A DNA stretch of 64,000 nucleotides. Source: Theristus sp. LFF4_11. Taxonomy: Eukaryota > Nematoda > Chromadorea > Monhysterida > Xyalidae. Position numbers and translations under genes: made by a program. Numbering within the stretch: the stretch's first letter is position 1; each line of letters opens with the position of its first letter. The notes under the pieces were generated by a model. The model was not told the DNA's origin, searched no databases, and was given only the letters and a program-made list of their open reading frames with translations. The stretch covers positions 1 through 64,000 of the forward strand of contig JASANC010005171.1 of assembly GCA_030248135.1 (NCBI GenBank), given 5' to 3'. Positions 33,379 through 45,240 of this stretch are shown here, one piece after another.

Positions 33379-36300
33379 ATGACCACCACCAACGAGACGT
33401 TAGCGGACGATAGCAACGAGGAGATAACGGCCAGTGACTGCGCGTGGATTCTGTCGAATGCGTTCTTGATATTGACCATGCAATCCGGTTTCGGTCTGCT
33501 CGAGGCCGGCTTTGTGTCGTCGAAAAACATCGCAAACATCATGGTGAAAAATGTGGTCGACGTCTGCTTGGGTGCGTTTTCGGCCACACTAACAAAACAA
33601 AAGTCAGCTACCCAAGTAATTAGGATCGTCGAGCAAAACAGATAAATATCTGATGATGAGTAACTGAGGATCAGCTGATGAGAAGCGATAAGTATGGTTG
33701 ATGAGCACTTGTTGAGTAGCTGGTGATTAGTAGATGAGTAGTTGACGGGCAGTTAATGATAGGTTTATGAGTAGTTGATGAGCAGTTGATGATAAGTTGA
33801 TAAATAGTTGATGAGTAGTTGATGATAAGTTGATGAAAAGTTGATGATTAGTTGGTAAGTAGTTGTTGAGGAGTTGCTGGTAAGTTGATGAATAGGGTTG
33901 CTGATAGCTGAGGAGCCGTTGATGAATAGTTGATTGAGCAGTTGGTGAATAGATGTTCATTAACTGATGAAATAAGCATTTGTTGATCAGTTGATGAGTA
34001 GCAGTGATTAGCTGATCAGCAGTTGATTATTAGGTGATGAGGACTAAGTAGTTGATGCGTAGCTGATTGACTGTGTGACCGACCAGAATGTGGTGACCAA
34101 CTAACTTTTCGTGGATCGAATCTTAGGTGGCATCACATATTGGTCATTCGGTTTCGGTCTCAGCTTCGGCAAACCGTCGAACTGGTTTTGCGGTCTCGGA
34201 CAATTTTTTGCTGAGGCACCCGAGCTCTCGACGATTGGCACTTTTTATACACGATACGTGTTTCAGGTTGGTTTTTAAATTCAATTAGACAACCAGTCGG
34301 TTTTATAAACCAAGATATTGGTTTAACAATGAAACATGTCGTGACGAAATGATATTTAGAAACTGTCTGGAAAAAGTCTGACTACAAACTATTGATTGAC
34401 CATGATGGTTGACCAAAATGTAGACTATTTTATCAGACAGTGATTTAGGAAAGCAAAGTTCAATGAACATTGCGCATGTGTGCAAACCAATGGACAAGAT
34501 TTGTGACCACCGCTTCATCTATCAGCTTTGCATGAAAAACAATCTTAACTAGATACAATTGTTTCAGTTCTCGTTCGCCACGGCCGCCACCACCATTGTG
34601 TCTGGCGCCATAGCAGAGCGCATGAAACTGATCGCCTACATGTGGTTCTCGTGTTTGAACACGTTCGTCTACGTGCTTCCGGCGAGTTGGGCGTGGAGTG
34701 ATACGGGTTTTCTCGCGCAAATCGGTTTCCACGATTTCGCTGGCGCTTGCGTGGTCGGTGGCACTGAGGAAAATTGTAAAACACTTTCTCAGCAGATTTC
34801 AACAACTTTCGTCTATCCTAAATCAAAGTCCACATTAGTTTTTGTTGAGCAGTCAGTGATCGATTTGTCCCAAAACGCCTCAAAACGCCAGGTTCATTTG
34901 ACCGGAGGCGCGAGCGCGCTGGTGGCTGCGAAAATGCTCGGTCCACGGATGGGCCGTTTCGAGGCAGGCGGTCGAGAACGATACGCGATGAGCTCGCCTG
35001 TCACTGCGTTGACCGGTTGTACAGTTTGGTCATCAACAACTGTCACGCCACCCTGATCTTGAACTGTTGCGTTTGAATTTCAGGCACATTCATGCTGTGG
35101 TGGGCTTGGCTTGCGTTCAATTGCGGCTCAACGTTTGGCGTCGACCGGGGCCTGTGGAAGATTGCTGCCAAGGTTGCGGTTTTGAAAAGTGATTTACTGA
35201 TATGCTCGTAAAGTCGTTATTTGAAAACTGTGCACTTTCTTCAATACGAGTTTTACGCGCACTAACGGCTCACACCAGCTACCGTGTATTACCCCCATTA
35301 AACCCACCCCCACCATTAATCCCCCCACCAATAAACCCCCACCCCACGACAAGTTTCCGAATAATCCCCCCCACAAATAATCCCCCATGGGGGATTATTG
35401 GAAACCTGTTTCAAACACATACCCAGCGAATTCAGTGGCTGGTTGCGGTGAAAATGATGAAATAGTGCTACCAAAGGCCCCAAATTGATGAGTTAATGGT
35501 AATTTCATTACAAAAGGCTGTTATAAAAGGAAATTTCTATGTATAGTAGAAGTTTCTGCGACTTTCTTGCCTGCCATGCAAGGTATTTTTGCTATTTTTC
35601 AGTAAACCCCACCCCTAGAATTTGTTTGTAAATGACCCCCCCCCCAATAATCCCCCCCACCAATAAACCCCCACCCCTAAAAGTCGCTGACGTATTAATC
35701 CCCATGGGGGTTTATTGGGGGTAATACGGTGGTTAGTGTGCTTGTGCTGTCGTCACGTGGCGGCTTGTGTTGCTACTGCAAAACTGTTTCCTCAAAATCG
35801 GGTTCTGTTATGGTGTTGCAAATCCAATACACTTTCGCAGGTTGGAGTGAACACGTTGAATGGTTCGATTGGTGGTGGAATTACGGGAATTTTGTGGAGC
35901 GCCATTCTGTCCCGTGGCAAGACTTACGACGTTGGATTGATTGTCACTGGCGTACTTGGTGGATTGGTAAGTCAAAAATGGAACAGTTCAGTTTTTCCTC
36001 ACACCTTGCACTCAATTCGCTCAACAACAAGTGTTACTTTTTTTGTGTTTTTAGGTTGGTGTCACCGCGTGTTGTGGTGTTGTGAGTCCAATGACCAGTT
36101 TATTTATGGGGGCCGTGGGAGCGGCGGTGGCATGTGCATCATTCCCAATACTGGAGTGGGCAAAGGTAACAACGAGGTTAAGAATTGTCTCCAATTACCG
36201 GTATTGCGTTTACTAACTTTGCACTTCAAAGCTAAAAACAACGAAAAAATTCGCAATTTGAGTTCAGTTTTCAGTTCCAGTTTTAATGGCACGCAAATGT

Positions 36301-37494
36301 GCGTGGACAGCATTAGGGAAATGCAGACCGTCGAACCTCATAGTGCATTTTTGAGACATGCCGGCATATTCTCAGATTGACGATCCAGTGGGTGCAGTGC
36401 CGGTGCACTACGGCGCAGCAATGGCCAGCACGATTGGAGTCGGTAAGCAATATTGATTGTTCAACCTTTTATAGTCACCAAACTCATCAAAATGCCATCA
36501 AAATGCTGTGGTGAAATCAGTCGTACCCCAACTCTGCTGATTAGGACACAAAGGGCTAAACACTAAAAGACCGTACATTCGCACAAATCAAAGCGGTATT
36601 ACCGTAATACCCAACTGGCAGATTGGCTGCTTTTGAATTCGGCTAACCAGCTGCTTACAAATTGTTAAAATTGACAAACAGTGGCGCGCATTAGTTGCAC
36701 CTGCCGTCTCTAAAGAGCTCGTGCGATGTAATTGTAGTTTTGTTTCTTAGTTTGACCAAGCAAAAAATGAAAGAAGAACCCAGAAGGCTGTCCCATGAAC
36801 GCAGAAACTTTTTCGGCATCCTGCACTTCAAACTGTACTGTAAATGTAAACTGCACTGTAGCGTTAAATAATTTCAAATTATTTTGAAGGTGACTGTAGA
36901 TGTAGTGCAGGATGCGTGTGCGCTAGCATTTTTCTGATGCAGCTGCACTATTTTCCAGGTTTGTTTGCCAACGACCATGAATTTGGCCAACTAGGCTCAC
37001 GCCGTGGACTGTTCATCAATGGTGATTATCACCAATTATTGGTTCAACTGCTCGGAGTCGCAGGCAATTCTTTGTATCCTATCAGTTCATTATTCAGAAA
37101 ATTCCAGCATTATGACGCACAGCGTTTTGTTCCTCTGCTTTTTGCTGCCGGCCGCGCTATCATGTTTGTTTCGACTGTTGCTGCAGCTAAAGAGCCGAGT
37201 GCCAGTGCGTACAAAGCTACGATTCTGATTGTAGCAGCGTTGCACGTTTCAGTGATGTCCGTCTGGTCGATGACTTGCACGGCTGTCATTTTCGTGATGT
37301 TCCATTTCACATTTGGCGCTCGCATGTCGGCCGAACACGAGACGCTTGGCGCTGACTGGGTGGAGCACGAGAGCAAAAACGAGACGTTCATGTTGAAGTT
37401 CGAACAGGCGTTCTCGAAGTCGGTCAGCGGCGCTGAAATGAGCGAAGTCGATCAGTTGATCGAGACGGTAGTTGACTGTTGGATTCACTGATTG

Positions 37495-37554
<60 letters not shown>

Positions 37555-38176
37555 CTTTTAGATAATAAACCAACTAGTGGAGACAGCAAAATCTCAAGAC
37601 GAAAACATTCTACAAAGCATCAACGCCATTGGTAGCGACGAACTTCAAACCGGAGGAGATGCTGTCAACAAAGAGAAAAGCAACCAAAATGGAAACATAG
37701 TTGAGAAAGTGATCACAATTAACCCAGTGACTAATTCGAGCTTTATAAAAGAGTAAGAAAACATAATTTTTGTTGCCTAGTTGTTTTTTTTCTCAGTGCA
37801 TTATTGCTTGCAGACTGCTGTTCAGAGTTTTAGAGGTGAGAAGCTATTTGCAATAATACATGTAAATTGCATATAAAGGCTGATCAGCATAAATCAAACG
37901 TTGAAAGTTCAGCCACATGTGTGTTAAAGCCCTTATTTGAAAGCCACAAAATTAAAGTTTTTAATTTTTTTCAGTGACCCAAACAACGTTAATAGGCATG
38001 GCATCGTGGAAATGTATCGTCACAGCAACACACAACTGGCACACAAAAACCGGCGAATAAATTCAAGCGTCATTGAGCCGCATCTTGCTAACAACGACAA
38101 AACTCGAAGCTCGAAAACCACTGTTGATAATATTGTCCCAGTTAGATTGAAGAAACATTCGCTTGTGCCACGCTGA
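33379..38176 (+). CDS. Ammonium transporter (AMT/MEP/Rh family, AMT branch)
   Basis: Twelve exons in phase: 33379-33571, 34127-34266, 34568-34753, 34892-35015, 35084-35172, 35841-35966, 36055-36165, 36376-36442, 36959-37021, 37187-37467, 37562-37752, 37975-38176; 590 aa. A polytopic membrane channel-like transporter moving ammonium across the plasma membrane. Landmarks: GFGLLEAGFVSSKN (TM1), KNVVDVCLGGITYWSFGFG, FSFATAATTIVSGAIAER with the Phe gate region, twin pore His in VHLTGG (H175) and GAVPVHYGAA (H334), and FGARMSAEHETLGADWVEHE at the end of the last helix. A cytosolic tail of about 150 residues follows, hydrophilic and without recognised domain. Intron 37022-37186 reads open in frame and could be retained; splicing it restores family spacing. 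Intron 1 and the 35.2-35.8 kb intron hold repeats. Confidence 0.95.
33640..34075. repeat. Degenerate GTTGATGAGTA tandem repeat in ammonium transporter intron 1
   Basis: Dozens of imperfect 9-14 bp units of the type GTTGATGAGTA, GTTGATGATAA or GCTGATGAG. Non-coding; occupies most of the intron. Confidence 0.85.
35257..35741. mobile_element. Non-autonomous TIR element with C-rich ends (about 485 bp) in ammonium transporter intron
   Basis: Left end GCGCACTAAC...ACCGTGTATTACCCCCATTAAACCC and right end (reverse complement) GCACACTAACCACCGTATTACCCCCAATAAACCC are inverted. Inside are many CCCACCAATAAACCCC units and two CCCCCATGGGGG palindromes (about 35390 and 35702). Confidence 0.75.
37493..37553. 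repeat. (TTGA)n microsatellite filling a 94-nt intron
   Basis: About 15 perfect copies of TTGA between the donor at 37468 and the acceptor at 37561 (CTTTTAG). Confidence 0.95.
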
Positions 38177-39936
38177 ACATCGTTGTTATTTTCGGCTAGG
38201 TATTATCCGAAAGGAAAATATTCTTCAGTTATACGTGCTAGATGAACTTATCATGAATGTTTCGGCAAACTGATACTGTGCCAGCTGACGGGCTGCATCC
38301 AAATGCGACTGAAATGCTGATTGGTCAAGCAGTGCTGCTGAAACAAGCAGCAAACAGAGACTACGAAAACTGTTGCAGCCCTAGATTCAGCTGTTCAGCG
38401 CTTTGGTGAACCATATTCTTAGAAATCCAAAAGTTTCCTTTTGTGTTTGGGACTGCGTGGCGAACAACGAAGATGCACTGAGGAAAGAAACTGCAACGTT
38501 TGCGAGATTATTTTAAAAGATACAATAGGAGCGGGCAAAAAGTTGCATGAAACGTAGCATGTGGTTTTCACAGTGCGTGGGACGTGCAGGCGCAGGTGCA
38601 TGTCGACAATGTGTTCTAATTGTTAGTCGTTATTGGAATTTTTGCTCTACTATTAATACACTAGTTTCGTGCCAACCGCAGTGTTTGCTGCCAGCGAAAC
38701 GCCATATAAGGAGTTGTAAAGTTTTCCCTTTGGATTTAGTTGTTGCACTAAGCTTGAAATAGAGTGCGCAATGGAAAACAGTGCAGAGTGATTGCCTTTT
38801 GTGAGTGAGTGACGCTTTTTAAGAAATTTTCGTGGGGTTATTATTAGTGGCGTTGCTTTGGCGGCGCACAACTGCACAGAACACGTGCTACAGCAGCTGA
38901 ACTGTGGGTGGGGGGTGAATCGCAGCTGGCGAAAAGTGCTTGGTTTTTGTTAAAAAACTTGTGTAATATTTGTTTTTTTTGTGTGGTCCCCGCTGTCCAT
39001 GGTACAATTTGTTAATGGTATTTTGTTTCTCATTTTTTGCTCCATGTGACGCGGTCGTTGGTTTTTTAATTATGCTTTCCACCGTTTCAATAGTTAAACC
39101 GGCTGGTTAAACCATAAACCTCTTAGTGGTTGGCTCCTTTTTAATAATTGGGTACATTACATTGTCTTGCAGGTGTGCGCTCGACACTGGTTTTTCCTGT
39201 TCTTTGAAATTCAAGCACATTTAAAAGGCAAATCAGAATTGCACGTACATGTTGGGTTGGAATGGGAAATAAAGTCCCTTTTTTGGGAAAAGCCGGTTTT
39301 TTCGTCTTTTTGCAAAAATAAACGGTTTTTCAATTATTTTTTTTTAATTTTTAGTAGTTGAAAATTACTGGACGACGCTATCACAAGAACGAAAAAAGTT
39401 GTCAAAAACTCAAATTGAAATTTACGTTGCTTAAAACTTGCTAATTTCAACTGGGGGACATGCGATCAGTTTCTCTATCAGTTTCCGCGCCTGTTTTCCC
39501 TTGATTTTCAAAAAAAAAATTTCCAATCCCGGAACAAGTAATCTTGACATGCCTGAGTCATTGTTTAGTGAGCATGGCGGATAAGTTGCAAACCCAATCT
39601 TCCCTCACAGTTCCATCCGACTGGAAGCAGGGCTGCCTGACCTTCCTGACCATTCGCGAAAGTTGTTTATCACATTAAACCAAGCCACACAACAAAGACA
39701 AGTGACAGGTTTATTGTGTGCTACAGTCAAGTGACATTATCGCCATAGTTACACCATGCTTAGAGACCTTCGTACATACTCGCGGTGTTCCATGTGAATC
39801 ATGATGGTGATTTCACCCGCGCTTTCCTTCTTTTTCGCAGATCAGTCTCCGGGGTGTCTCAACTCTGGAATTCTTCATTACACTAAATCTTTATGGTTTC
39901 CTGAAACCCCATAATGTAAGACGTTATGATATACAG
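38177..39936. other. Spacer after ammonium transporter
   Basis: No coding exon recognised. Contains the 3' UTR and AT-rich DNA, with an AATAAA at about 39267. No repeat family identified. Confidence 0.45.
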
Positions 39937-40447
39937 GGTGGGCCAAAAAAAGGTTCCAATTCTAAAATGCTCTCACTGATGTATGCTGACGTGTTCAGAG
40001 TTGAAAATTGGAACACTATTAGAAAACATTTGGAGGTTTTTCTGACCAAATTTTTGTTACGGTATGTTGCCCCTATCACTCAAAACAGCAGAATATCTGA
40101 AAAACATGAAAAATCGACAAATGCGGTGAAACACAGAGGGTTGATTTAGCTGTAACAAGAACCTCATGGCTTAAAATTTGGAACACTGTTAGAACACGTT
40201 GAGAGTTTTTTGTAATTAAAATTTTTTGGGTTTACACGTTTCTGTTCATTTTTTACAGTGCAATTTTCGAAAAATAGCGATTTTTGACGAAAAAACAACG
40301 TTCACCACAATCTCACTGTTTATCATTGCTCATAAGCGGATTTCCGAACTGATGTATCGCCATGCGGGGTAAAATTGAACTGAACAAATTGCCGAACCAC
40401 TAGGGAAAAGTTATTCGCATGTTCTCACCAATTGGCAGACCAGACTC
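39937..40447 (+). repeat. Long direct repeat R (copy 1)
   Basis: Starts GGCCAAAAAAAGGTTCCAAT and includes TTGGAACACTATTAGAAAAC, CATTTGGAGGTTTTT and ends CACCAATTGGCAGACCAGAC. The same series in the same order and strand recurs at 44748-45240. A CAGGGTGGGCC terminus precedes it. Part of it is also inverted at 40805-40930. Confidence 0.85.
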
Positions 40448-40804
40448 GCTTCTCTGCCGTCCACTTAACCATGATGGCAGCAGCGACTGAAAATGGAATT
40501 GCAACATTCACTGCAGAAAATAACCAGTCTGCTATGGTGAAAAATATTGTATCAGAGTGGCAAATTGTGTGAAATAAAAAAAGAAATAACAGTTTGCATC
40601 TGGAAAGATAAATTCGCATCTGTTCTGGGCAGAACCGCTCATGCACGCTCAGATTCAAAGTGAAACATCAGGTTGATCAAAGACTGTTCAAATGCAATTC
40701 AGCATTCGGCATTTCCTAGCTACTGTTTGTGTGTATTGTTTTTTCATCTTTTTTGTGTTTCGAACATTCGGGTTGTCACCAACGTTCATCATTTGGTCTT
40801 TGTT

Positions 40805-40930
40805 ATAGCCAAATTAACCCTCTGCATTTCACCACATTTGTCGATTTTTCATGTTTTTCAGATATTCTGCTGTAATGAGTGATAGGGGCAACATTCCGTA
40901 AAAAAAATTGGTCAGAAAAACCTCCAAATT
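40805..40930 (-). repeat. Inverted fragment of repeat R
   Basis: CACCACATTTGTCGATTTTTC, CAGATATTCTGCTG and AAAAACCTCCAAA are the reverse complement of about 40025-40145. Together with copy 1 it makes an inverted repeat about 1 kb across. Confidence 0.85.
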
Positions 40931-40980
40931 TTTTTTATAATTGTTTTTTTTTTTTTAAACCCCAACACACGGAGGAATTA

Positions 40981-42015
40981 ATTATCTAAAAATGCGTGAG
41001 ACGCATATAAAAGGAGGAATATGGCCTTGTGTAAGCAGTGAAAGACTTGGCTCGACAACGCTTTTCAAGTCTCTGATGTGGTACACACGGATACAAGTAC
41101 ATAAGAGTCATATTTTTGCGCCGTTTATTTATGATTTCGGTTGCACATGGCAACCCTCGTGCTTTGTATTGTAGACAAATGACCTTTCACATTTGCGGAT
41201 TTCGGGCATTTAGCGACCACTAAAACTACTAAAATAACAATCAGACATTAGCTCGCTGACACTGGTTTGTTCAGGACAAATTGTATCGCAGAAGCATTGC
41301 GGAACGCAAGGTCTCCGGTGGCAAAGGCAATGACTCACGGGACAGACGGTTTATCCTGCCACACTAGTTGAAGGTGACACCGGTAAAAAAGGTGAAAATC
41401 AACGGAAGACAACTCCTTTTTGTCACTGGTGCTGGTGTGTACACAGCGGTGCGTACGTTAACAACAACGAAAAAGCTACATGCAACAACGTTTTGCAATC
41501 TCTAATTTTTCTGTTTTTGCACAGAATTTACAGAATTTCGCACATGGCGTGATTTTAGATTAAATCGAAGAGAACAATAAAAAAATTACTTCAAAGTTTT
41601 ACGCTTTTCAGCAAAACGAAAACGAAACCGAAAACTTTCGGATTCGCTGGCCTCCGGGGATATAGCGACCGCAGGCCACCGAAACCGAAATCGGGCTAAG
41701 ATCACTGGTGCCCCCAGGACAGAGCGGGGCTTAGAGGCTGCCCCCCTCACATGCCGAGGGTATTGGTTCCACGGGATGGTGAGCCGTCCATTCCCCAATC
41801 CCACCGGAGTTTGGTACCTTCGGGTTTCCGGAATCGGTGGGGGGCGTGCTTCAAAAAAAAAACAAACAAACGCGGCGCAAAAATATGACCCTTATGTACT
41901 TGTATCCGTGTGTACCACATCAGAGACTTGAAAAGCGTTGTCGAGCCAAGTCTTTCACTGCTTACACAAGGCCATATTCCTCCTTTTATATGCGTCTCAC
42001 GCATTTTTAGATAAT
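40981..42015. mobile_element. TIR element (about 1.03 kb) with 145-bp inverted ends and a nested SINE
   Basis: Left end 40981-41126 (ATTATCTAAAAATGCGTGAG...) and right end about 41871-42015 are near-perfect inverted copies, both including AAAAGGAGGAATATGGCCTT and GACTTGGCTCGACAACG. There is no transposase frame, so it is non-autonomous. SINE S1 lies at 41632-41852 next to the right end. Confidence 0.9.
41632..41852 (+). mobile_element. SINE family S1, 5'-truncated copy
   Basis: Nearly identical to the body and tail of 2554-2202, lacking the tRNA head. The 3' end has an A-rich tail (CAAAAAAAAAACAAACAAAC), typical of LINE-driven retroposition. Confidence 0.9.
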
Positions 42016-42074
42016 ATTCTGACTTTTACATAAGCCCCGAAGGTCGGACCAAAATCACAATTCGTTGGTCACAC

Positions 42075-43870
42075 ATTCTTCTAAACCCCGGACAACTCAG
42101 GTTTTTCATTTTTCGTTTTTTAGGCCGATTTCTCCTATGCCATTTCTACGGCCGATTCCCCAAAATCGTCACGATTCAGTACCTAGAATCGCTCACAAAA
42201 GAAAAACTGACCCAAAAGCCGTGATCGGCGTAATGAATTACCATGGAAAACACCGTTTTCTTGTTTTTCATTTCTGGACCGGTTTCGCTAAATTCCACGG
42301 CCGATTCACCATAAATCGTCACGATTCAGTATCTAGAGTTGCTCATACAAGAAAACTAACCCAAAATCCGTGATCAGCACATTGAATTACCCTGGAAAAA
42401 CCGTTTTCTCGTTTTTCATTTCTGGACCGATTTCGCCAATTTCCACGGCCGATTCGCCCGAAATCGTCACGATTCAGTATCTAAAGTTGCTCACGTAAGA
42501 AAACTAACCCAAAATTCGTGATCAGCGGATTGAATTACCCTGGAAAACACCCTTTTCTTGTTTTTCGTTCCTGGACCAATTTCGCCAACTTCCACGGCCG
42601 ATTCGCCCGAAATCGTCACGATTCAGCATCTAGAGTTGCTCACGTAAGAAAACTAACCCAAAATTCGTGATCAGCGCATTGAATTACCCTGGAAAACACT
42701 CTTTTCTTGTTTTTCGTTTCTGGACCGATTTCGCCAACTTCCACGGCCGATTCGCCCGAAATCGTCACGATTCAGCATCTAGAGTTGCTCACGTAAGAAA
42801 ACTAACCCAAAATCCGTGATCAGCGCATTGAATTACCCTGGAAAACACCCTTTTCTTGTTTTTCGTTTCTGGACCGATTTCGCCAACTTCCACGGCCGAT
42901 TCGCCCGAAATCGTCACGATTCAGCATCTAGAGTTGCTCACGTAAGAAAACTAACCCAAAATCCGTGATCAGCGCATTGAATTACCCTGGAAAACACCCT
43001 TTTCTTGTTTTTCGTTTCTGGACCGATTTCGCCAACTTCCACGCCCGATTCGCCCGAAATCGTCACGATTCAGCGTCTAGAGTTGCTCACGTAAAAAAAC
43101 TAACCCAAATTTTGTTATAAGCGCATTGAAATACCCTGGAAAACACCCTTTTCTTGTTTTTCGTTTCTGGACCGATTTCGCCAACTTCCACGGCCGATTC
43201 GCCCGAAATCGTCACGATTCAGCATCTAGAGTTGCTCACGTAAGAAAACTAACCCAAAATCCGTGATCAGCGCATTGAATTACCCTGGAAAACACGCTTT
43301 TCTTGTTTTTCGTTTCTGGACCGATTTCGCCAACTTTCACGCCCGATTCGCCCGAAATCGTCACGATTCAGCGTCTAGAGTTGCTCACGTAAGAAAACTA
43401 ACCCAAAATTCGTGATCAGCGCATTGAATTACCCTGGAAAACACCCTTTTCTTGTTTTTCGTTTCTGGACCGATTTCGCCAACTTCCACGGCCGATTCGC
43501 CCGAAATCGTCACGATTCAGCATCTAGAGTTGCTCACGTAAGAAAACTAACCCAAAATTCGTGATCAGCGCATTGAATTACCCTGGAAAACACCCTTTTC
43601 TTGTTTTTCGTTTCTGGACCGATTTCGCCAATTTCCACGGCCGATTCGCCCGAAATCGTCACGATTCAGCATCTAGAGTTGCTCGCGTAAGAAAACTAAC
43701 CCAAAATTTGTGATCAGCGCATTGAATTACCCTGGAAAACACCCTTTTCTTGTTTTTCGTTTCTGGACCGATTTCGCCAACTTCCACGGCCGATTCGCCC
43801 GAAATCGTCACGATTCAGCATCTAGAGTTGCTCACGTAAGAAAACTATCCCAAAATCCGTGATCAGCGTA
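42075..43870. repeat. 149-bp satellite array, about 12 copies
   Basis: GATCAGCGCATTGAATTACC recurs every 149 bp (for example 42521, 42670, 42819, 42968, 43266, 43415, 43564, 43713, 43862). Central copies are almost identical; the first two are more diverged. The unit includes CGCCCGAAATCGTCACGATT and CATCTAGAGTTGCTCACG. No coding potential. Confidence 0.97.
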
Positions 43871-43904
43871 TTGAATTCCTACGGACTAAACATTTCTGCT
43901 ATTT

Positions 43905-44460
43905 TTCGTAGCTCAGACAAAATTTGTAAGACTGAAAAAATGATACCCAGTCAAAATGCTACGAATTTTCAAAAAATGCACAATTTTGGCCCAAAAAATG
44001 CCCGGGCAAAAAATAAACTAAATTTTCAGAATCTACGGATGAATTTACCCGAGAAAAAATTCTTGTTCAACTGTGAAAGTGTCCCAGCTAAAAATTGAAA
44101 GGGCGAACACTTAAAACCAGGTGACAACCCTGCGAACTTTCAAAAAAGCCCAATTTTTACCCCCAAAAGGGGTCGGGGCAAAAAATTAACTCATTTTTCC
44201 AAATCTACGGATGAAATTACCCTAGGAAACATTTTTCTTCAACTGTGAAAGTGTCCCAGCTAAAAATTGAAAGGGCGAACACTTGAAACCCGGTGAAAAC
44301 GCTGCGAACTTTTAAAAATGCCCAAATTTTTACCCAAAAAAGTGGTCGGGGCAAAAAATTAACCCATTTTTCCAAATCTACGGATGAAATTACCCCAGGA
44401 AACATTCTTGCTAGACTGTGAACGTGTCGCAGGTAAAAACTGAAAGCGCGAACACATGTT
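43905..44460. repeat. 173-bp tandem repeat, about three copies
   Basis: GTGAAAGTGTCCCAGCTAAA recurs at 44072, 44245 and (diverged) 44418, with TCTACGGATGAA(A/T)TTACCC in each unit. Directly follows the 149-bp array. Confidence 0.92.
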
Positions 44461-44747
44461 GATGACATACCGGAAAAAAAAAGAGATAGAAAAATAAGTA
44501 ACACTGTTTTCAGAATAGGTTTTTCGTGTCTACAGCGTATGAAAAGTTGTCGGATAAAAATTTTTTCGCGGCTCCAAGCACAACTTTGGGTGTTCGTTTC
44601 GTGTGCACAGAACCAAGTTTGTGGCTTATACTATGCTCGCTGGAGGAAGCGAGCAAATTTGAAAAACGCGCGCGAGAGGATAACGGCTCATATAATGCGT
44701 GATGCGCTGTCCGCTCGCTGACGCTCGCTCGCGCATCCGCATGATTT

Positions 44748-45240
44748 TTAAAAGGTTCTAATTCTAAAATGCTCTCACTAGCGTGTGCTAAGGTGTTTAG
44801 AGCTGAAAATTGGAACACTATTAGAAAACATTTGGAGGTTTTTCCGACCAAATTTTTGTTAGTGTATGTTGCCCCTATCACTCGCTACAGCAGAATATCT
44901 GAAAAACATGAAAAATCGACAAATGTGGTGAAATACAGAAGGTTGATTTAGCTGTAGCAAGAACCTCATGGCTTAAAATTTGGAACACAGTTAGAACACT
45001 TTGAGAGCTTTTTTTGTGATCAAAAATTTTTTCGTTCACACGTTTCAGTTCATTTTTACAGTATAATTTTTAAAAAATTGCGATTTTTGACGAAAAACAA
45101 CTTCCCCTATCTCCTGTTTATCTTCTCATACCGACTTGCGAACTGAGTATCGCCACCGGGTAAATTGAATTCTGTACAAATTGCCGACCACTGTAGATAA
45201 CTTATTCGCATGTTCCCACCAATTGGCAGACCAGACGTAT
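44748..45240 (+). repeat. Long direct repeat R (copy 2)
   Basis: Collinear with 39937-40447 (GGTTCTAATTCTAAAATGCT, TTGGAACACTATTAGAAAAC, CACCAATTGGCAGACCAGAC) with scattered substitutions and small deletions towards its 3' part. Confidence 0.88.

Noticed and set aside
33379..33645. Single 88-codon gene
   Set aside because: It is ammonium transporter exon 1 read into its intron.
42075..43870. CRISPR-like array
   Set aside because: Units are 149 bp, fully tandem with no variable spacers, and the genome is eukaryotic.
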